DNA of 64,000 nucleotides, taken from contig CAWEAD010000005.1 in the NCBI GenBank assembly GCA_963807225.1, forward strand, positions 496,001 through 560,000, given 5' to 3'. The stretch is from JAGVGT01 sp963807225 (GTDB taxonomy: Bacteria; Desulfobacterota; Desulfobulbia; Desulfobulbales; JAGXFP01). The notes beneath the pieces are model-generated. The model had not been told where the DNA came from and searched no databases. It was given only the letters and a program-made list of their open reading frames with translations. Both the position numbers and the translations under genes were made by a program. Of the stretch, positions 9,159 to 18,293 are shown piece by piece (position 1 is the stretch's first letter; the number at the start of each line of letters is the position of its first letter).

Positions 9159-10514
9159 ATGACCGACACCAGCGCCAGTAAATTGCAGAAGGAGATTCAT
9201 CAAAAGACCCTGGCCCGGCTGGGCCCGCTCTTCAGCCGTTACCGGATGAATCCGGATACCCTGGAGGCCGCCATGAAATGGAAGTCCATCGTCCTGGTGC
9301 TGGGCAACTTTTCCTCCGGCAAGTCTACCCTGATCAACGAATTCCTCGAGACCGACATCCAGCGGACCGGGCAGGCGCCCACCGACGATTCCTTCACGAT
9401 TCTCACCGCCCCGGAACCGGGACAACCGGCCGGGCTTACTCCCGGGGCCAATCTGGTCAATGATGACCGCCTGCCATTCACCTCCTTGAAAAAATACGGG
9501 GAACGGTTCACCTCCCATTTCCTTCTCCGACAGGTCGACTCGCCGCTACTTCGGAATCTGGCCATCATCGACAGCCCCGGCATGCTCGACGCCGTAACCG
9601 AGAAGGATCGGGGCTACGATTACGATGGGGCAATCGGAGAGCTGGCCCGTCTGGCCGACCTGGTAATCCTGATGTTCGATCCGCATAAGGCCGGGACGGT
9701 ACGCGAAGTTTACGACACCATCCGCCATACCTTGCCGGAAAATGCCGGAGAAGACCGAATCCTCTTCGTCATGAGCCGCATCGACGAATGTGACAACCCC
9801 GCCGATCTGGTCCGCTCATACGGCACCCTCTGCTGGAATCTCTCACAGATGACTGGCCGCAAGGATATCCCCAGGATCTTTCTGACCTATTCCCCCATCT
9901 CCGCCCATAACCCGGAAATTGTCGCCGCCTGGCACAACGAAAGGGATGAACTGAAAGAGCGCGTCTTCAATGCCCCCTCCCTCCGGATCAGCCACCTGTT
10001 GCAGCACATTGACGGACAGGCCAGGGAATTGAGTCTGGTGACCGAAGTAATGACCGCTTTCGGACAACAAGGGCGCAATATTCTAGCCCGGACCAGACGG
10101 TTTGCCCTGTTCGCGGCGGCGATCTTCTTTTTCTTCGGCGATCTTATCCTGCGTGAGTTAACCGGCCATCCCGAATCTACGATGATCGGCACCCTGTTCA
10201 GCGGCACGGTTACCGTCAGTCAGCTCGTTATCCCTCTGGGCGGAACCCTGGCCCTTCTGACCGCCGCCTGGTTGTTTTTCTTGAAATTTCAATTGCCCCG
10301 TTTGAAGAAACGGGCCCTGGCCAACCCCGAAGCCATGCTCAACCTGGAAACCGAATACCGCCGGCAACTCTGGCGCAAGGCCAAACAGACCGTTTCACTC
10401 AATCTGCAACAGGCCGGAGCCCGGGATGTCTTTTTTCTCCACCGGAGAAACCTGCAGAAAATTGATCGTTTTCTCAACCACGATTTGCAGGATTACTATA
10501 AAAAAACACCTTGA
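9159..10514 (+). CDS. Dynamin-like membrane GTPase
   Basis: 451 residues. A GTPase domain carries G1 GNFSSGKSTLIN (about residues 49-60, the dynamin-type form), a G2 threonine near PTDDSFT, G3 DSPGM, and a G4 in the variant form MSRIDE instead of NKxD. Two hydrophobic segments follow at about residues 313-330 and 350-373, then a basic C-terminal coiled region. Bacterial dynamin-like proteins use such domains to bind and remodel the inner membrane. No neighbouring partner dynamin gene is seen. The exact role is unknown. Confidence 0.75.
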   Translation: MTDTSASKLQKEIHQKTLARLGPLFSRYRMNPDTLEAAMKWKSIVLVLGNFSSGKSTLINEFLETDIQRTGQAPTDDSFTILTAPEPGQPAGLTPGANLVNDDRLPFTSLKKYGERFTSHFLLRQVDSPLLRNLAIIDSPGMLDAVTEKDRGYDYDGAIGELARLADLVILMFDPHKAGTVREVYDTIRHTLPENAGEDRILFVMSRIDECDNPADLVRSYGTLCWNLSQMTGRKDIPRIFLTYSPISAHNPEIVAAWHNERDELKERVFNAPSLRISHLLQHIDGQARELSLVTEVMTAFGQQGRNILARTRRFALFAAAIFFFFGDLILRELTGHPESTMIGTLFSGTVTVSQLVIPLGGTLALLTAAWLFFLKFQLPRLKKRALANPEAMLNLETEYRRQLWRKAKQTVSLNLQQAGARDVFFLHRRNLQKIDRFLNHDLQDYYKKTP

Positions 10515-10615
10515 TCTGCCTTTAACTTCCTAATTTACCAGATCTATATTTCTTTCTGTATTTTACCCATCTCTACCTGCCCAGCCATTGACTGCCACAA
10601 GGTATCACACCAAAT

Positions 10616-10678
10616 CCCTTTCCAGGCAAGGGTTAACCTGCAAAAACACGCAATATTAGGCATTAACCCTGGAAAGGG
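10616..10678. repeat. Inverted repeat upstream of dnaA (imperfect, long loop)
   Basis: The right arm TTAACCCTGGAAAGGG (10663-10678) is the reverse complement of the left arm (10616-10636) except for five extra bases in the left arm. The 26-base loop is AT-rich. Two further dyads follow: GGGAAAA-AAA-TTTTCCC at 10684-10700 and GTTCAA-CACC-TTGAAC at 10706-10721. The 540-base gap 10515-11054 holds no supportable gene. It could hold the dnaA promoter and operators, or an origin-like unwinding region, but I find no cluster of TTATCCACA boxes. Confidence 0.6.
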
Positions 10679-10943
10679 AAATGGGGAAAAAAATTTTCCC
10701 TGAAAGTTCAACACCTTGAACAAAAAACAGCGATTTTAAGCGATATTTATAGCTATGAGGAGATAATCAGAGTTCAAGCAGTTCCTTTATTTCATTTTCC
10801 GGAGTCCCCTCTCCCCTAACCCCGGATAATCAAAGACCTTTTTGCCATCCCGAAAAAATCCTTTGGGAAAATAAGCGCTTGGACCGGGCATCCTTCTCTT
10901 TCCCTCAAACTGCCAGCAGTTGGAGACTTGGACAAGATTTCTC

Positions 10944-10983
10944 CTGGCCGTCAAAATCAGCCCAGACCGATTTTGACGGCCAG
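10944..10983. repeat. Perfect 15-bp inverted repeat upstream of dnaA
   Basis: CTGGCCGTCAAAATC at 10944-10958 and its exact reverse complement at 10969-10983 enclose a 10-base loop. There is no T-run after either arm, so it is not a typical intrinsic terminator. It lies about 70 bases before the dnaA start, in the expected leader, where it could be a leader hairpin or a dyad operator. Confidence 0.65.
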
Positions 10984-11054
10984 GCCAATTTCCCGGTAAA
11001 CAACCCATCGACAACGGGGCTCCCTCCTTCCCCGAACCCATTTGAAAAATAGAA

Positions 11055-12398
11055 ATGACTATGTCCTGGGAACTTATCAAAGAACAGTTGCGGACTATGG
11101 TCCCCGACAACACGGTTGATCTCTGGGTTTCCCCGCTCTCTTGCCGACAAGAGACTGCGGAAATCATCGAACTGGTGGCGCCTGACCGCTTTTTTTCTTC
11201 CTGGGTCCAGGAAAATATATTGCCCCTGATCACCCAGTGCCTGGCGGAATTGGACCTGAAGACACAAATAAAACTTGTGGTGGCCACGGGTCAGGACATT
11301 TCCGCCCTCCCCCCGGTCGAACCCCGCAAACAGTTACCCCTGCCCAGTCTGGCCGTTAGCAAAGCGACGGTGCGCACCCTGCATCCCCGATTCACTTTCG
11401 ACGAATTCATGGTGGGCGAATCGAACATCATGGCACGCTCGGTTTGCGAAGCACTGGCCAACAACGATAATAGCATGGGCCATTGCCTGTTCCTCGACTC
11501 CGGGCCCGGACTTGGCAAAAGCCACCTGACCCATGCGGTGGCCCATAAGATCCTGACCGAGTCGCCTGGCACCCGCCTGCACTACCTGACGGCCCAGCAA
11601 CTGACGGCGGAGATGGTCAAACACATCCGCACCAACACCATGGAGGAATTCAAGGATAAATACCATCACCATTGCGATGTCCTGCTGATCGAGGATATCC
11701 ACGCCCTCTCCGGCCGCAGCAAGACTCAGGAAGAACTGGCCGCCGTCCTCGACACCCTGTTGAAACAAGAGAAAAGGGTAATCTTTACCAGCAAATTGCC
11801 CCCTCGCAACATCCAGGATATCGAACCGGAATTTCGTTCGCGGTTAGCCGGCGGCCTGCTGGCCACCATCAATCCGCCGGACCTGCGAACCAGGACTCAT
11901 ATCATCAGGAAGAAGGCGGAAAATTATCAGTTGAATCTGGACGACGAGGTCGTCGGCTTTCTGGCCGACAACCTCAAAGGTGATATCCGGCGGGTTGAAA
12001 GCGCCATCGTCGGGCTCAAGGCGCGCATCGGTATTATGGGCTGCCAGCCCAATCTGGAACTGGTCAAGGAAATCATCGCCAATCTGGTGGGCACCGAGAG
12101 CAGCATTATCTCAGCCTCGGCCATTCGCGATTTCGTCGCCCGACAGTTCGACACCCCGGTGGAGGAGCTGCTGTCGAAATCACGGAAGAGGACGGTCACC
12201 TTTCCCCGACAGATCGCCATGTACCTGACCAGGAAGTTGACCGGCGATGCCCTGAATGATATCGGCAGGAGCTTTAACCGGGACCACTCCACCGTGGTCC
12301 ACGCCATCCGGGTCATTTCCGAAGCCATCACCCGGAGCGGCAGCGTCCGGGGCCAGATCGAGTTGCTCACCGACAAGATCCACCGGGAGCTGGGCTGA
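11055..12398 (+). CDS. dnaA: Chromosomal replication initiator DnaA
   Basis: 447 residues with full DnaA layout: domain I (about 1-80, WELIKEQLR and the FSSWVQENILPLI helix), a short linker, AAA+ domain III (FTFDEFMVGESN, Walker A SGPGLGKSH, Walker B LLIEDIH, sensor and arginine-finger segment FRSRLAGGLL with NPPDLRTR), and domain IV with the DNA-binding signature RDHSTVVHA. Walker A is SGPGLGKSH rather than the usual GGxGLGKTH. ATG 11055 or ATG 11061 can serve as start. It is not followed by dnaN, recF or gyrB; the next gene is convergent hemG. Being full length, it is DnaA rather than Hda. Confidence 0.9.
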   Translation: MTMSWELIKEQLRTMVPDNTVDLWVSPLSCRQETAEIIELVAPDRFFSSWVQENILPLITQCLAELDLKTQIKLVVATGQDISALPPVEPRKQLPLPSLAVSKATVRTLHPRFTFDEFMVGESNIMARSVCEALANNDNSMGHCLFLDSGPGLGKSHLTHAVAHKILTESPGTRLHYLTAQQLTAEMVKHIRTNTMEEFKDKYHHHCDVLLIEDIHALSGRSKTQEELAAVLDTLLKQEKRVIFTSKLPPRNIQDIEPEFRSRLAGGLLATINPPDLRTRTHIIRKKAENYQLNLDDEVVGFLADNLKGDIRRVESAIVGLKARIGIMGCQPNLELVKEIIANLVGTESSIISASAIRDFVARQFDTPVEELLSKSRKRTVTFPRQIAMYLTRKLTGDALNDIGRSFNRDHSTVVHAIRVISEAITRSGSVRGQIELLTDKIHRELG

Positions 12399-12454
12399 AG
12401 CATAAATTCGATTTCGATGGTCGAATCGGAAGAGCCAACCTTACGCCGCCTCGA

Positions 12455-13828
12455 TCAGAAGTAAACCGGCTTGACCGGAGCCGCCGCGCCTTTTTCCCCG
12501 TGGCCTTCCTTTAAGGTCTCCACCGCCTTGGCCGCACTCTTGATCATATCGTTCATGCCGATTCCGTCCCAGCCGAAACCGCAGATCCGCAAGCTGGGTT
12601 GATGCTCTTCCAGGTCTCGCCGCCAGCGGAGCAACTCGGGATGATCCATTTCAAGCTGGGGGATTTCCCCGGCCGAACGTAATACCTTGGCATACCTGGG
12701 GGGGGCCGGCAGATGCATCAGTTGCGCCATATCTTCACAGACCCGCGCCACTATTTCCTTGTCCGGCAGATCCACTCTTTCCGGATGACGTCGGCCACCC
12801 ACCAGGGCCTCGATCAGAACCTCTTCAGCCGGGCACCTGCCTTTGAACATATGTGAACTGAACATGCCGCCCAAGGCGAAACGCTTCTCGCTTTCCGGAG
12901 CCAGATAACCGAAACCTCGCGGCACTCGGGCTTCCGGGCCGAAGGCCAGAACCACGTTGGCTATCCTGGCCCCCGGAATGACGGAAACCGGCGGAGGTGC
13001 CAATGGGGTTAACAGCTTAAGGGCGGGATTTACCGGCAGAGCCATGATCAAGCGGCGCCCCAGCAACTCACCGGAAGCGGTGTTCACCCGCCAACCCGAA
13101 GCGGTTGGCTCCACCAACCCGACCGGCACTTCCAGCCGGATCTCCCGGTCGGCGGCCAGCACCTCGATCAACCGTTCCATGCCCCGGGGAAAATTAACCA
13201 TGGCCGGCAAACTCTTGATGTCGCCACTGCCGGCATCTTTTTTACGCTTGAGTCCCCGCAATACCGAGCCATGTTCTTTCTCCAGCTGCCTGACTCCCGG
13301 CATAACCGCATCGATACTCAAGCGGTCGAGGTCACCGGCGAAGGTCCCGGTCACCGCGACATCCACCATCGGCAGCACCCCACGACCGAAGCGATAGCCG
13401 GCCCAGGCGCCGATGGATTGATCTTCCGCACGTGGCGTTTTCCAGAGATCGGCCAGCAATCGCAGCTTCCCCGGCAGACTGAGGAGCGGCGTGGTCAGAA
13501 GCATCCGGGGATTCTGCGGCAAGGGCTCCAGGCGCCCCCGGTAGCAGATGAAGCGATGAAATTCACCCAGGGGCGCGGTCTGCATCTCCCGATCCAGGCC
13601 GGTATCAGCCAGGATTTCCCGACTCTCCGCGACATTATTCAAAAAACCGTGCGGTCCCCACTCCGCCTGGTAATCTCCATCCCGAAAGGTTTCCACCGCA
13701 CCGCCCGGCCGGGAGGCACGGTCCACCAGTAACACCCGCCAGCCAGGACAATGCTTGCCCAGGAAAAACGCCGCACTTAAGCCGGATAAGCCGGCCCCGA
13801 CAATGATCACATCATACTCTTCAGCCAT
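12455..13828 (-). CDS. hemG: Protoporphyrinogen oxidase (HemY/PPOX type)
   Basis: 457 residues. The FAD-binding Rossmann start YDVIIVGAGLSGLSAAFFLG is followed by the VDRASRPGGAVETF dinucleotide motif, and the C-terminus has the PPOX-type FGWDGIGMNDMIKSA segment that closes the FAD site. It oxidises protoporphyrinogen IX to protoporphyrin IX in haem synthesis, with O2 or another acceptor. AGAGGAGA lies just before the chosen ATG; the open frame runs 30 codons further upstream without family support. In an anaerobe the electron acceptor is not obvious. A flavodoxin-fold protein is encoded divergently 144 bases away. Confidence 0.85.
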   Translation of the reverse strand: MAEEYDVIIVGAGLSGLSAAFFLGKHCPGWRVLLVDRASRPGGAVETFRDGDYQAEWGPHGFLNNVAESREILADTGLDREMQTAPLGEFHRFICYRGRLEPLPQNPRMLLTTPLLSLPGKLRLLADLWKTPRAEDQSIGAWAGYRFGRGVLPMVDVAVTGTFAGDLDRLSIDAVMPGVRQLEKEHGSVLRGLKRKKDAGSGDIKSLPAMVNFPRGMERLIEVLAADREIRLEVPVGLVEPTASGWRVNTASGELLGRRLIMALPVNPALKLLTPLAPPPVSVIPGARIANVVLAFGPEARVPRGFGYLAPESEKRFALGGMFSSHMFKGRCPAEEVLIEALVGGRRHPERVDLPDKEIVARVCEDMAQLMHLPAPPRYAKVLRSAGEIPQLEMDHPELLRWRRDLEEHQPSLRICGFGWDGIGMNDMIKSAAKAVETLKEGHGEKGAAAPVKPVYF

Positions 13829-13972
13829 CCGTTCTCCTCTGCCGCCTGCCGGCGGAATCCTATTCCCGTAACGACGAGGCCGCCAGGGGCGATACAAAAA
13901 CCGTGGATAAACTAGCAATATAATATATTATCAACTACTCCGAAATCTTCAGTTCAAACAAGGACTTTATTC

Positions 13973-14674
13973 ATGACAAGACCGGCAACGGAAGAACACA
14001 TCCCTCCGCGTGTCCTGATTGTTTACTACTCCTTCAGCGGTCAGACCACCGGACTGCTCAACCACTTGGCCATCGGCCTGAAAGAGCTGGGCGCCACTGT
14101 GACGCTGGAAAAAATACGCCCCTTGAATCCTCCCCGTTTTCCGTTGAGCTCGGTGGCCGCCACTTTCAAGATGATGTTGCTCACCACCCTGCGGCAACGC
14201 TTGCCGATCAAGGAACCCAGCAAGACGGTCTGGGCCGGATACGACATGCTGATCCTGGCCGGGCCGACCTGGTCTTACAATCCCAGCGGACCGGTACTCG
14301 ATTTGCTCGATCGCTTCGGCTCCAGGCTGTTCAGCGGCCGTCAGGTTATTCCCTTGATCTCCTGCCGCGGATACTGGCGTCTGCACTGGCTGGGCTTGAA
14401 AAGAATACTGCTGGGTTGCGGAGCCCAAGTCCCAAACCGGATAATCTTTGTTCATCCGGCTCCGGAACCCTGGCGTACAATAGGGGTTTTTTTAAAAATC
14501 GCCGGCAAGGCTCCGGAGAGATCACGGCTTCTCGGGGCTCATTACCAGCGTTACGGTCACTCCAAGGAGCAACTGACCGAGGCCGAGCGCTTGGGAAAGG
14601 TCCTGGGCCAGGCCTTGATTGCCGGTACTCCCTTGGCGCAATTGGATCTGCACACAGTCAGTCGGCCGAAATAA
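13973..14674 (+). CDS. Flavodoxin-fold protein
   Basis: 233 residues. The first strand and phosphate loop VLIVYYSFSGQTTGLLNHLA match the flavodoxin FMN-phosphate pattern (S-x-[ST]-G-x-T), and LILAGPTWSYNPSGPVLDLLDRF matches the second flavin loop of the NAD(P)H-dehydrogenase and flavodoxin-like families. It is longer than a classic flavodoxin, with an extra C-terminal part rich in basic and aromatic residues. It could pass electrons to or from a redox enzyme. The divergent neighbour is protoporphyrinogen oxidase; a functional link is only suggested by position. Confidence 0.7.
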   Translation: MTRPATEEHIPPRVLIVYYSFSGQTTGLLNHLAIGLKELGATVTLEKIRPLNPPRFPLSSVAATFKMMLLTTLRQRLPIKEPSKTVWAGYDMLILAGPTWSYNPSGPVLDLLDRFGSRLFSGRQVIPLISCRGYWRLHWLGLKRILLGCGAQVPNRIIFVHPAPEPWRTIGVFLKIAGKAPERSRLLGAHYQRYGHSKEQLTEAERLGKVLGQALIAGTPLAQLDLHTVSRPK

Positions 14675-14684
14675 CTATTGGCGG

Positions 14685-15209
14685 CTAATATTCGATGCCC
14701 GGACGGGCCGTTATCCCCTTTCGATAGGGATGCTTGATCTCCCGCATCTCGGTAACCAGATCCGCGGCGGCAATAAGTCCGGCTCCGGCGTCCCGCCCGG
14801 TGATCAATATATCCAGATCGGCCGGCCTTGAGGCCAGGGTTGCCAGCACCTCATTTTCATCGATAATCCCGTAGTTGATCGGATAGGTCAATTCATCGAG
14901 AACAAGGAGCCTGAAGGCTCTCGAAGCTATTTTCTCCTGGGCCAGGCGCCAGCCCTGGACAGCAGCCTGGACCACCTCATCGCGATTCTCCGCCTTCCAG
15001 GTGAATCCGGTTCCGCAGACGTGGAGTTCAATGCGGTCGGTCAGCCAAGCCATGGCCCGACTTTCGCCGGTAGGCCAACTCCCCTTGATGAACTGAATTA
15101 TACAAACCTTACGATCATGTCCGGCCACCCTTAAGGCCTGCCCGAAGGCGGCGGTGGTTTTACCTTTGCCGTTACCGGTATTGACCATGAGCAAACCCCG
15201 CGCCCCCAT
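14685..15209 (-). CDS. cobO: Cob(I)yrinic acid a,c-diamide adenosyltransferase
   Basis: 174 residues of the CobO/BtuR/CobA family. The P-loop is NTGNGKGKTTAAFGQALR (residues 10-27), with the IQFIKGSW and LVLDELTYPINYG stretches typical of the family, and the C-terminal LITGRDA segment. It transfers the 5'-deoxyadenosyl group of ATP to reduced corrinoid in cobamide synthesis or salvage. It begins one base before the M48 peptidase stop codon, so the two are likely co-transcribed. No other cobalamin gene is in the window. Confidence 0.93.
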   Translation of the reverse strand: MGARGLLMVNTGNGKGKTTAAFGQALRVAGHDRKVCIIQFIKGSWPTGESRAMAWLTDRIELHVCGTGFTWKAENRDEVVQAAVQGWRLAQEKIASRAFRLLVLDELTYPINYGIIDENEVLATLASRPADLDILITGRDAGAGLIAAADLVTEMREIKHPYRKGITARPGIEY

Positions 15210-15210
15210 C

Positions 15211-17031
15211 TCACTCTCCTCCTCCGACCTGGGAACTTCCGGAATATTTGTCGATCTGCTCCCGATAGTATTCTCGGTTATTCTTGGCGATTTCCAAGGC
15301 GCGTTTCTCCGTCGCCACAGCCTTTTCAGGCTGATCGTTTTGCCAGTAGGCCTCGGCCAGGGTATCCAGAATATGACTATGCTCGCTGAGTTTCGCCGCC
15401 CGCTCGGCCAGGGCCAAGGCTCGCTTCGGATCGCGCCATGTACTCTGCTCGGCGGTCAGCAGGAGCCAGGCCAGATTGTTCAGTACCTCCGGGTCGTCGC
15501 CCCGGAGAGCCAAGCTTTTTTCGTAAGCAGCCTCAGCCTCGCCATAACGCTTCCGATCAGCCAGAAGATCACCCTGCAAATGTAACCATAAAGGATTGTC
15601 CGGCTCCTTAGTCATCTGGCGTTCGATGAAATTTTCCGCGAATTTGGCCCCCGGACGGGCGGTAGAGCTTAAATAATCACCGAACTGCCAGGCCATCGGC
15701 GCCGCTACAACCAGTAAGAGGAAGTAGGCGACCAGAGCTGAATAGACCTTGAACTCATGCCAGGCCGGCTTTTTTTCTCCGGCCTGGCAGGCCTCCAGAT
15801 AATCGATTCGCTGCCCCAGGCCAAAATGATGCCAACTCGGCTGGTCCCGCCCGTGTCCACTCAGCCAGGCGATCTTTTCGAAGACCGCCACCAGGGGCTC
15901 GACCCGCCCAATCACCCGGTAGGCGTAAAGATCGGCCTGGCGTTCAAAGTTGCGCATGAAAAAACCGAAAATAAAGCGGAAATAAAGGAGCGCCAGAACA
16001 ACCATGGGCAGGCCGGTCAAGATCGTCAGTAAGGTTTCAGGTTTACTTTCCAATCCGAAGAGCAGCTCATAGAAAAACTGCGAGTTCAGCAAACCGTAGA
16101 TCAGGGGCTGCAACCCGAGTTGGAGCAGAATGCCGAAACCCAGAAACAGCAGGAGGTAAAGCAGGAGATGATATTTCTTCAGATGCCCCACTTCGTGGGC
16201 CAGAACCGCCTCCAGCTCCGCCGGACTAAGCGCGGCCAGCAGAGCCGGGGTTAGAAGCAGGTAGCGTGAACTCCTGGACAACCCCATGACTCCGGCGGTC
16301 AAGAGCTTGCCTTCAAAAAATGGCCAGAGACAGATTTCCTTGAATTCGATGCCCAGATGAGCACTAAATCGCTCGGCTATCTCTCTGTCTTCTCCGGCCG
16401 GCAGGGGCCGGCACCCCATGGCCCTGACCAGCAGGTTGGGAAACCAGAGGACCAGGGCCACCAGAAAGACCGAAAATACCGCTATCTCACCCCATACTGA
16501 TGAGAGGAGCTCCTGCCATTTATCAAAAGGAATCAAGAGCAGAAGATCATAGAAAAAAATCAACAATAGCCAGGGGATCAGCAAGGCGCTGGAATTCCGG
16601 AGTTGTTCTACCAGGAAGCCGCCCAAACGTCGGCGGCGCCCAAATACCGTTTCATATTTCTTTTTGAGGGCCGTCCAGACCAGCAACATATAGAGATAGA
16701 ACCAGACCAGACCGGCCAGGTTCACCAAAGAAGGCAAATCTTCACGCAACGGAACCAGTCCCAGATAATAATGGATCCCCAACAGGTAAACATCGACCAG
16801 AAAGAAGAGAACGGCCAAACCGGCCAGAGTTTTCTCCGCCTTAAAATAGTCGTTCGAGCCGCCAAACTTCTTGCGAGCCAGATAAAAGCGGACCAGAAAC
16901 AGGAAGAAGAGCCCCTTAAGCAGGATTATCGTCAGGAAATAGCCCAGGGGAAGTTCGGGGTTGTCTGGCACATTGCGGGTGCCGAGAGCGACAATAACCA
17001 CAATGAGATAGAGAAGATTACTGAAAATCAT
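15211..17031 (-). CDS. Membrane M48 metallopeptidase with C-terminal TPR region
   Basis: 606 residues. Several hydrophobic segments fill residues 1-205, then the zinc site LEAVLAHEVGHLKKYH (HEVGH, about residues 280-284) with the third ligand in NFERQADLYAYR. Two more membrane segments flank the site, and a final one lies near residue 430. From about residue 470 there are TPR repeats (AEAAYEKSLALRGDDPEVLNNLA and the EKAVATEKRALEIA type). The layout is Ste24/HtpX-like. It may process or degrade membrane proteins, with TPRs binding partners. The fusion of an M48 core to TPRs is known in proteobacteria; substrates are unknown. Confidence 0.85.
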   Translation of the reverse strand: MIFSNLLYLIVVIVALGTRNVPDNPELPLGYFLTIILLKGLFFLFLVRFYLARKKFGGSNDYFKAEKTLAGLAVLFFLVDVYLLGIHYYLGLVPLREDLPSLVNLAGLVWFYLYMLLVWTALKKKYETVFGRRRRLGGFLVEQLRNSSALLIPWLLLIFFYDLLLLIPFDKWQELLSSVWGEIAVFSVFLVALVLWFPNLLVRAMGCRPLPAGEDREIAERFSAHLGIEFKEICLWPFFEGKLLTAGVMGLSRSSRYLLLTPALLAALSPAELEAVLAHEVGHLKKYHLLLYLLLFLGFGILLQLGLQPLIYGLLNSQFFYELLFGLESKPETLLTILTGLPMVVLALLYFRFIFGFFMRNFERQADLYAYRVIGRVEPLVAVFEKIAWLSGHGRDQPSWHHFGLGQRIDYLEACQAGEKKPAWHEFKVYSALVAYFLLLVVAAPMAWQFGDYLSSTARPGAKFAENFIERQMTKEPDNPLWLHLQGDLLADRKRYGEAEAAYEKSLALRGDDPEVLNNLAWLLLTAEQSTWRDPKRALALAERAAKLSEHSHILDTLAEAYWQNDQPEKAVATEKRALEIAKNNREYYREQIDKYSGSSQVGGGE

Positions 17032-17200
17032 CGGCCATTCATCCCGGAATTATTAGATATCACATTTATGGCGTTATACCAGGCAAGGTTCTCGTGCTGG
17101 CGGTCGAAAAGGTCGGCACGTCCGCCGGCCAAGATGATCTTCTCCGTACTACCCCACCGGCAGTTGCCCCAGCCGATGATGGATGGCCCATGCACCTGAT

Positions 17201-17268
17201 GTTTATTACCCTATTTTAGCTGGCCTGTCCCTGACCTTCATGACGATTAACCAAAACCGGTAATAAAC
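17201..17268. repeat. 10-bp inverted repeat in gene-poor stretch
   Basis: GTTTATTACC (17201-17210) and its exact reverse complement GGTAATAAAC (17259-17268) are separated by 48 bases. The stretch 17032-17360 otherwise shows no gene I can support. Function unknown; an operator pair or remnant of mobile-element ends are possible. Confidence 0.35.
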
Positions 17269-17360
17269 ACGGTCGCCAATATTTAAAAGCGTAATATAAT
17301 CCTTATTCAGCGCGCAACTCTACCCCCAAAATATGCCAATTTAGCGCAGGATCGGCCAAA

Positions 17361-17722
17361 GTGGACCATATATTACTCGACCCAGAAAGTTTGCCCGCCC
17401 GGCTGAAGTCAGGGCAGGCGAGCAAACCCTTTGGCCTGAACGACCCTGACTCCCTCACCGAGGCGCAAATCGTCGGCTATGGCTGCCGCAGCGCCAATTT
17501 CAAACTGCTTTACACCACCAGGCAGGGGGAGTTGCCACCACTCTGGCTAAACACTTACAACCAACTGGCCAGAACGGAACCATCAAACGGTTCCTGCAGA
17601 TGCCGCAGGGCGTCATGTTGAACCGGATTTCCGCACCCCTCCGAGAACAGCCAGGAGTACAGTTAGGCAAAAGGCTGGCCCTGGTGCTGCTCCAGGCGCT
17701 GGCGGGTCAATACCGGGGGTAA
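17361..17722 (+). pseudogene. Decayed gene remnant (possibly glucose-6-phosphate isomerase)
   Basis: Two frames carry protein-like sequence. Frame 1 from 17361 gives LNDPDSLTEAQIVGYGCR and NFKLLYTTRQ; near 17520 it must shift to continue as TIKRFLQMPQGVMLNRISAP and QPGVQLGKRLALVLL, ending at TAA 17720. The FKLLYTTRQ and MLNRIS pieces recall the N-terminal region of phosphoglucose isomerases and PGVQLGKRLA recalls their C-terminus, which would mean a frameshift plus a large internal deletion. This identification is a memory-based guess. The following bases to 17920 hold only short interrupted frames. Confidence 0.35.
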
Positions 17723-17920
17723 GAAAGAATGAAGGCGCCGGGAAAAATATCCTCTATCGAGCCATGATCGAGGCGGCCACCATCGATGTTTGCGGAAGCT
17801 GGATCGACAAACCTCAGATTTCATGCGGAAACGACCAATAACATCATGCTAATAAATATTGAATCATTTACACAAATAAACTAATCTTTCAGGCGAATCG
17901 TTTATAGAGGCGGAATAAAC

Positions 17921-18277
17921 ATGGCTGGCATTAATAATCGCGAGAGCGAAAGAAAAGATACGCTGAACCTGGTTGATTACGTGGTTCTCGACGAGAACGG
18001 CCGTGAGGCGGATCGGGCCATGGCCCGGACCATGAATGTCAGCGAAAAGGGAATCCTGTTGGAAACCCATAAACCCTTGAAAAAAGGGCAAATGCTGCTT
18101 CTCACTATCGGCTTGCGTAACGAACTTTTCGAATTCAAGGGTCGGGTCGTGCATTGTGAGACCTGCGCCAATGAGTTTCATTGCTCCGGAATTGAATTTC
18201 TGGAGGTCAGCGAGGCAGAAATGAAGCTCCTCAGAAACTTTTTGAAGGCGTTCAACAACCAGCAGGTTTCTCCTTGA
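17921..18277 (+). CDS. PilZ-domain protein
   Basis: 118 residues making a single PilZ domain, which usually binds cyclic di-GMP. The second motif is present as MNVSEKGILLE (pattern [DN]xSxxG), followed by the beta strands MLLLTIGL, FEFKGRVVHCE and CSGIEFLEVS. The arginine-rich first motif is weak: only RESERKD near residues 9-15. Without a clear RxxxR, c-di-GMP binding is uncertain. It has no attached output domain and may be an adaptor for motility or surface polymer export. Confidence 0.75.
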   Translation: MAGINNRESERKDTLNLVDYVVLDENGREADRAMARTMNVSEKGILLETHKPLKKGQMLLLTIGLRNELFEFKGRVVHCETCANEFHCSGIEFLEVSEAEMKLLRNFLKAFNNQQVSP

Positions 18278-18293
18278 TCCGGTTCATCCCCGA

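Noticed and set aside
10787..11287. Minus-strand frame of 166 codons upstream of and overlapping dnaA
   Set aside because: It crosses the perfect hairpin and the real dnaA start, has no family features.
13902..13910. DnaA-box-like CGTGGATAA near hemG
   Set aside because: A single 8 of 9 match with no cluster; expected by chance.
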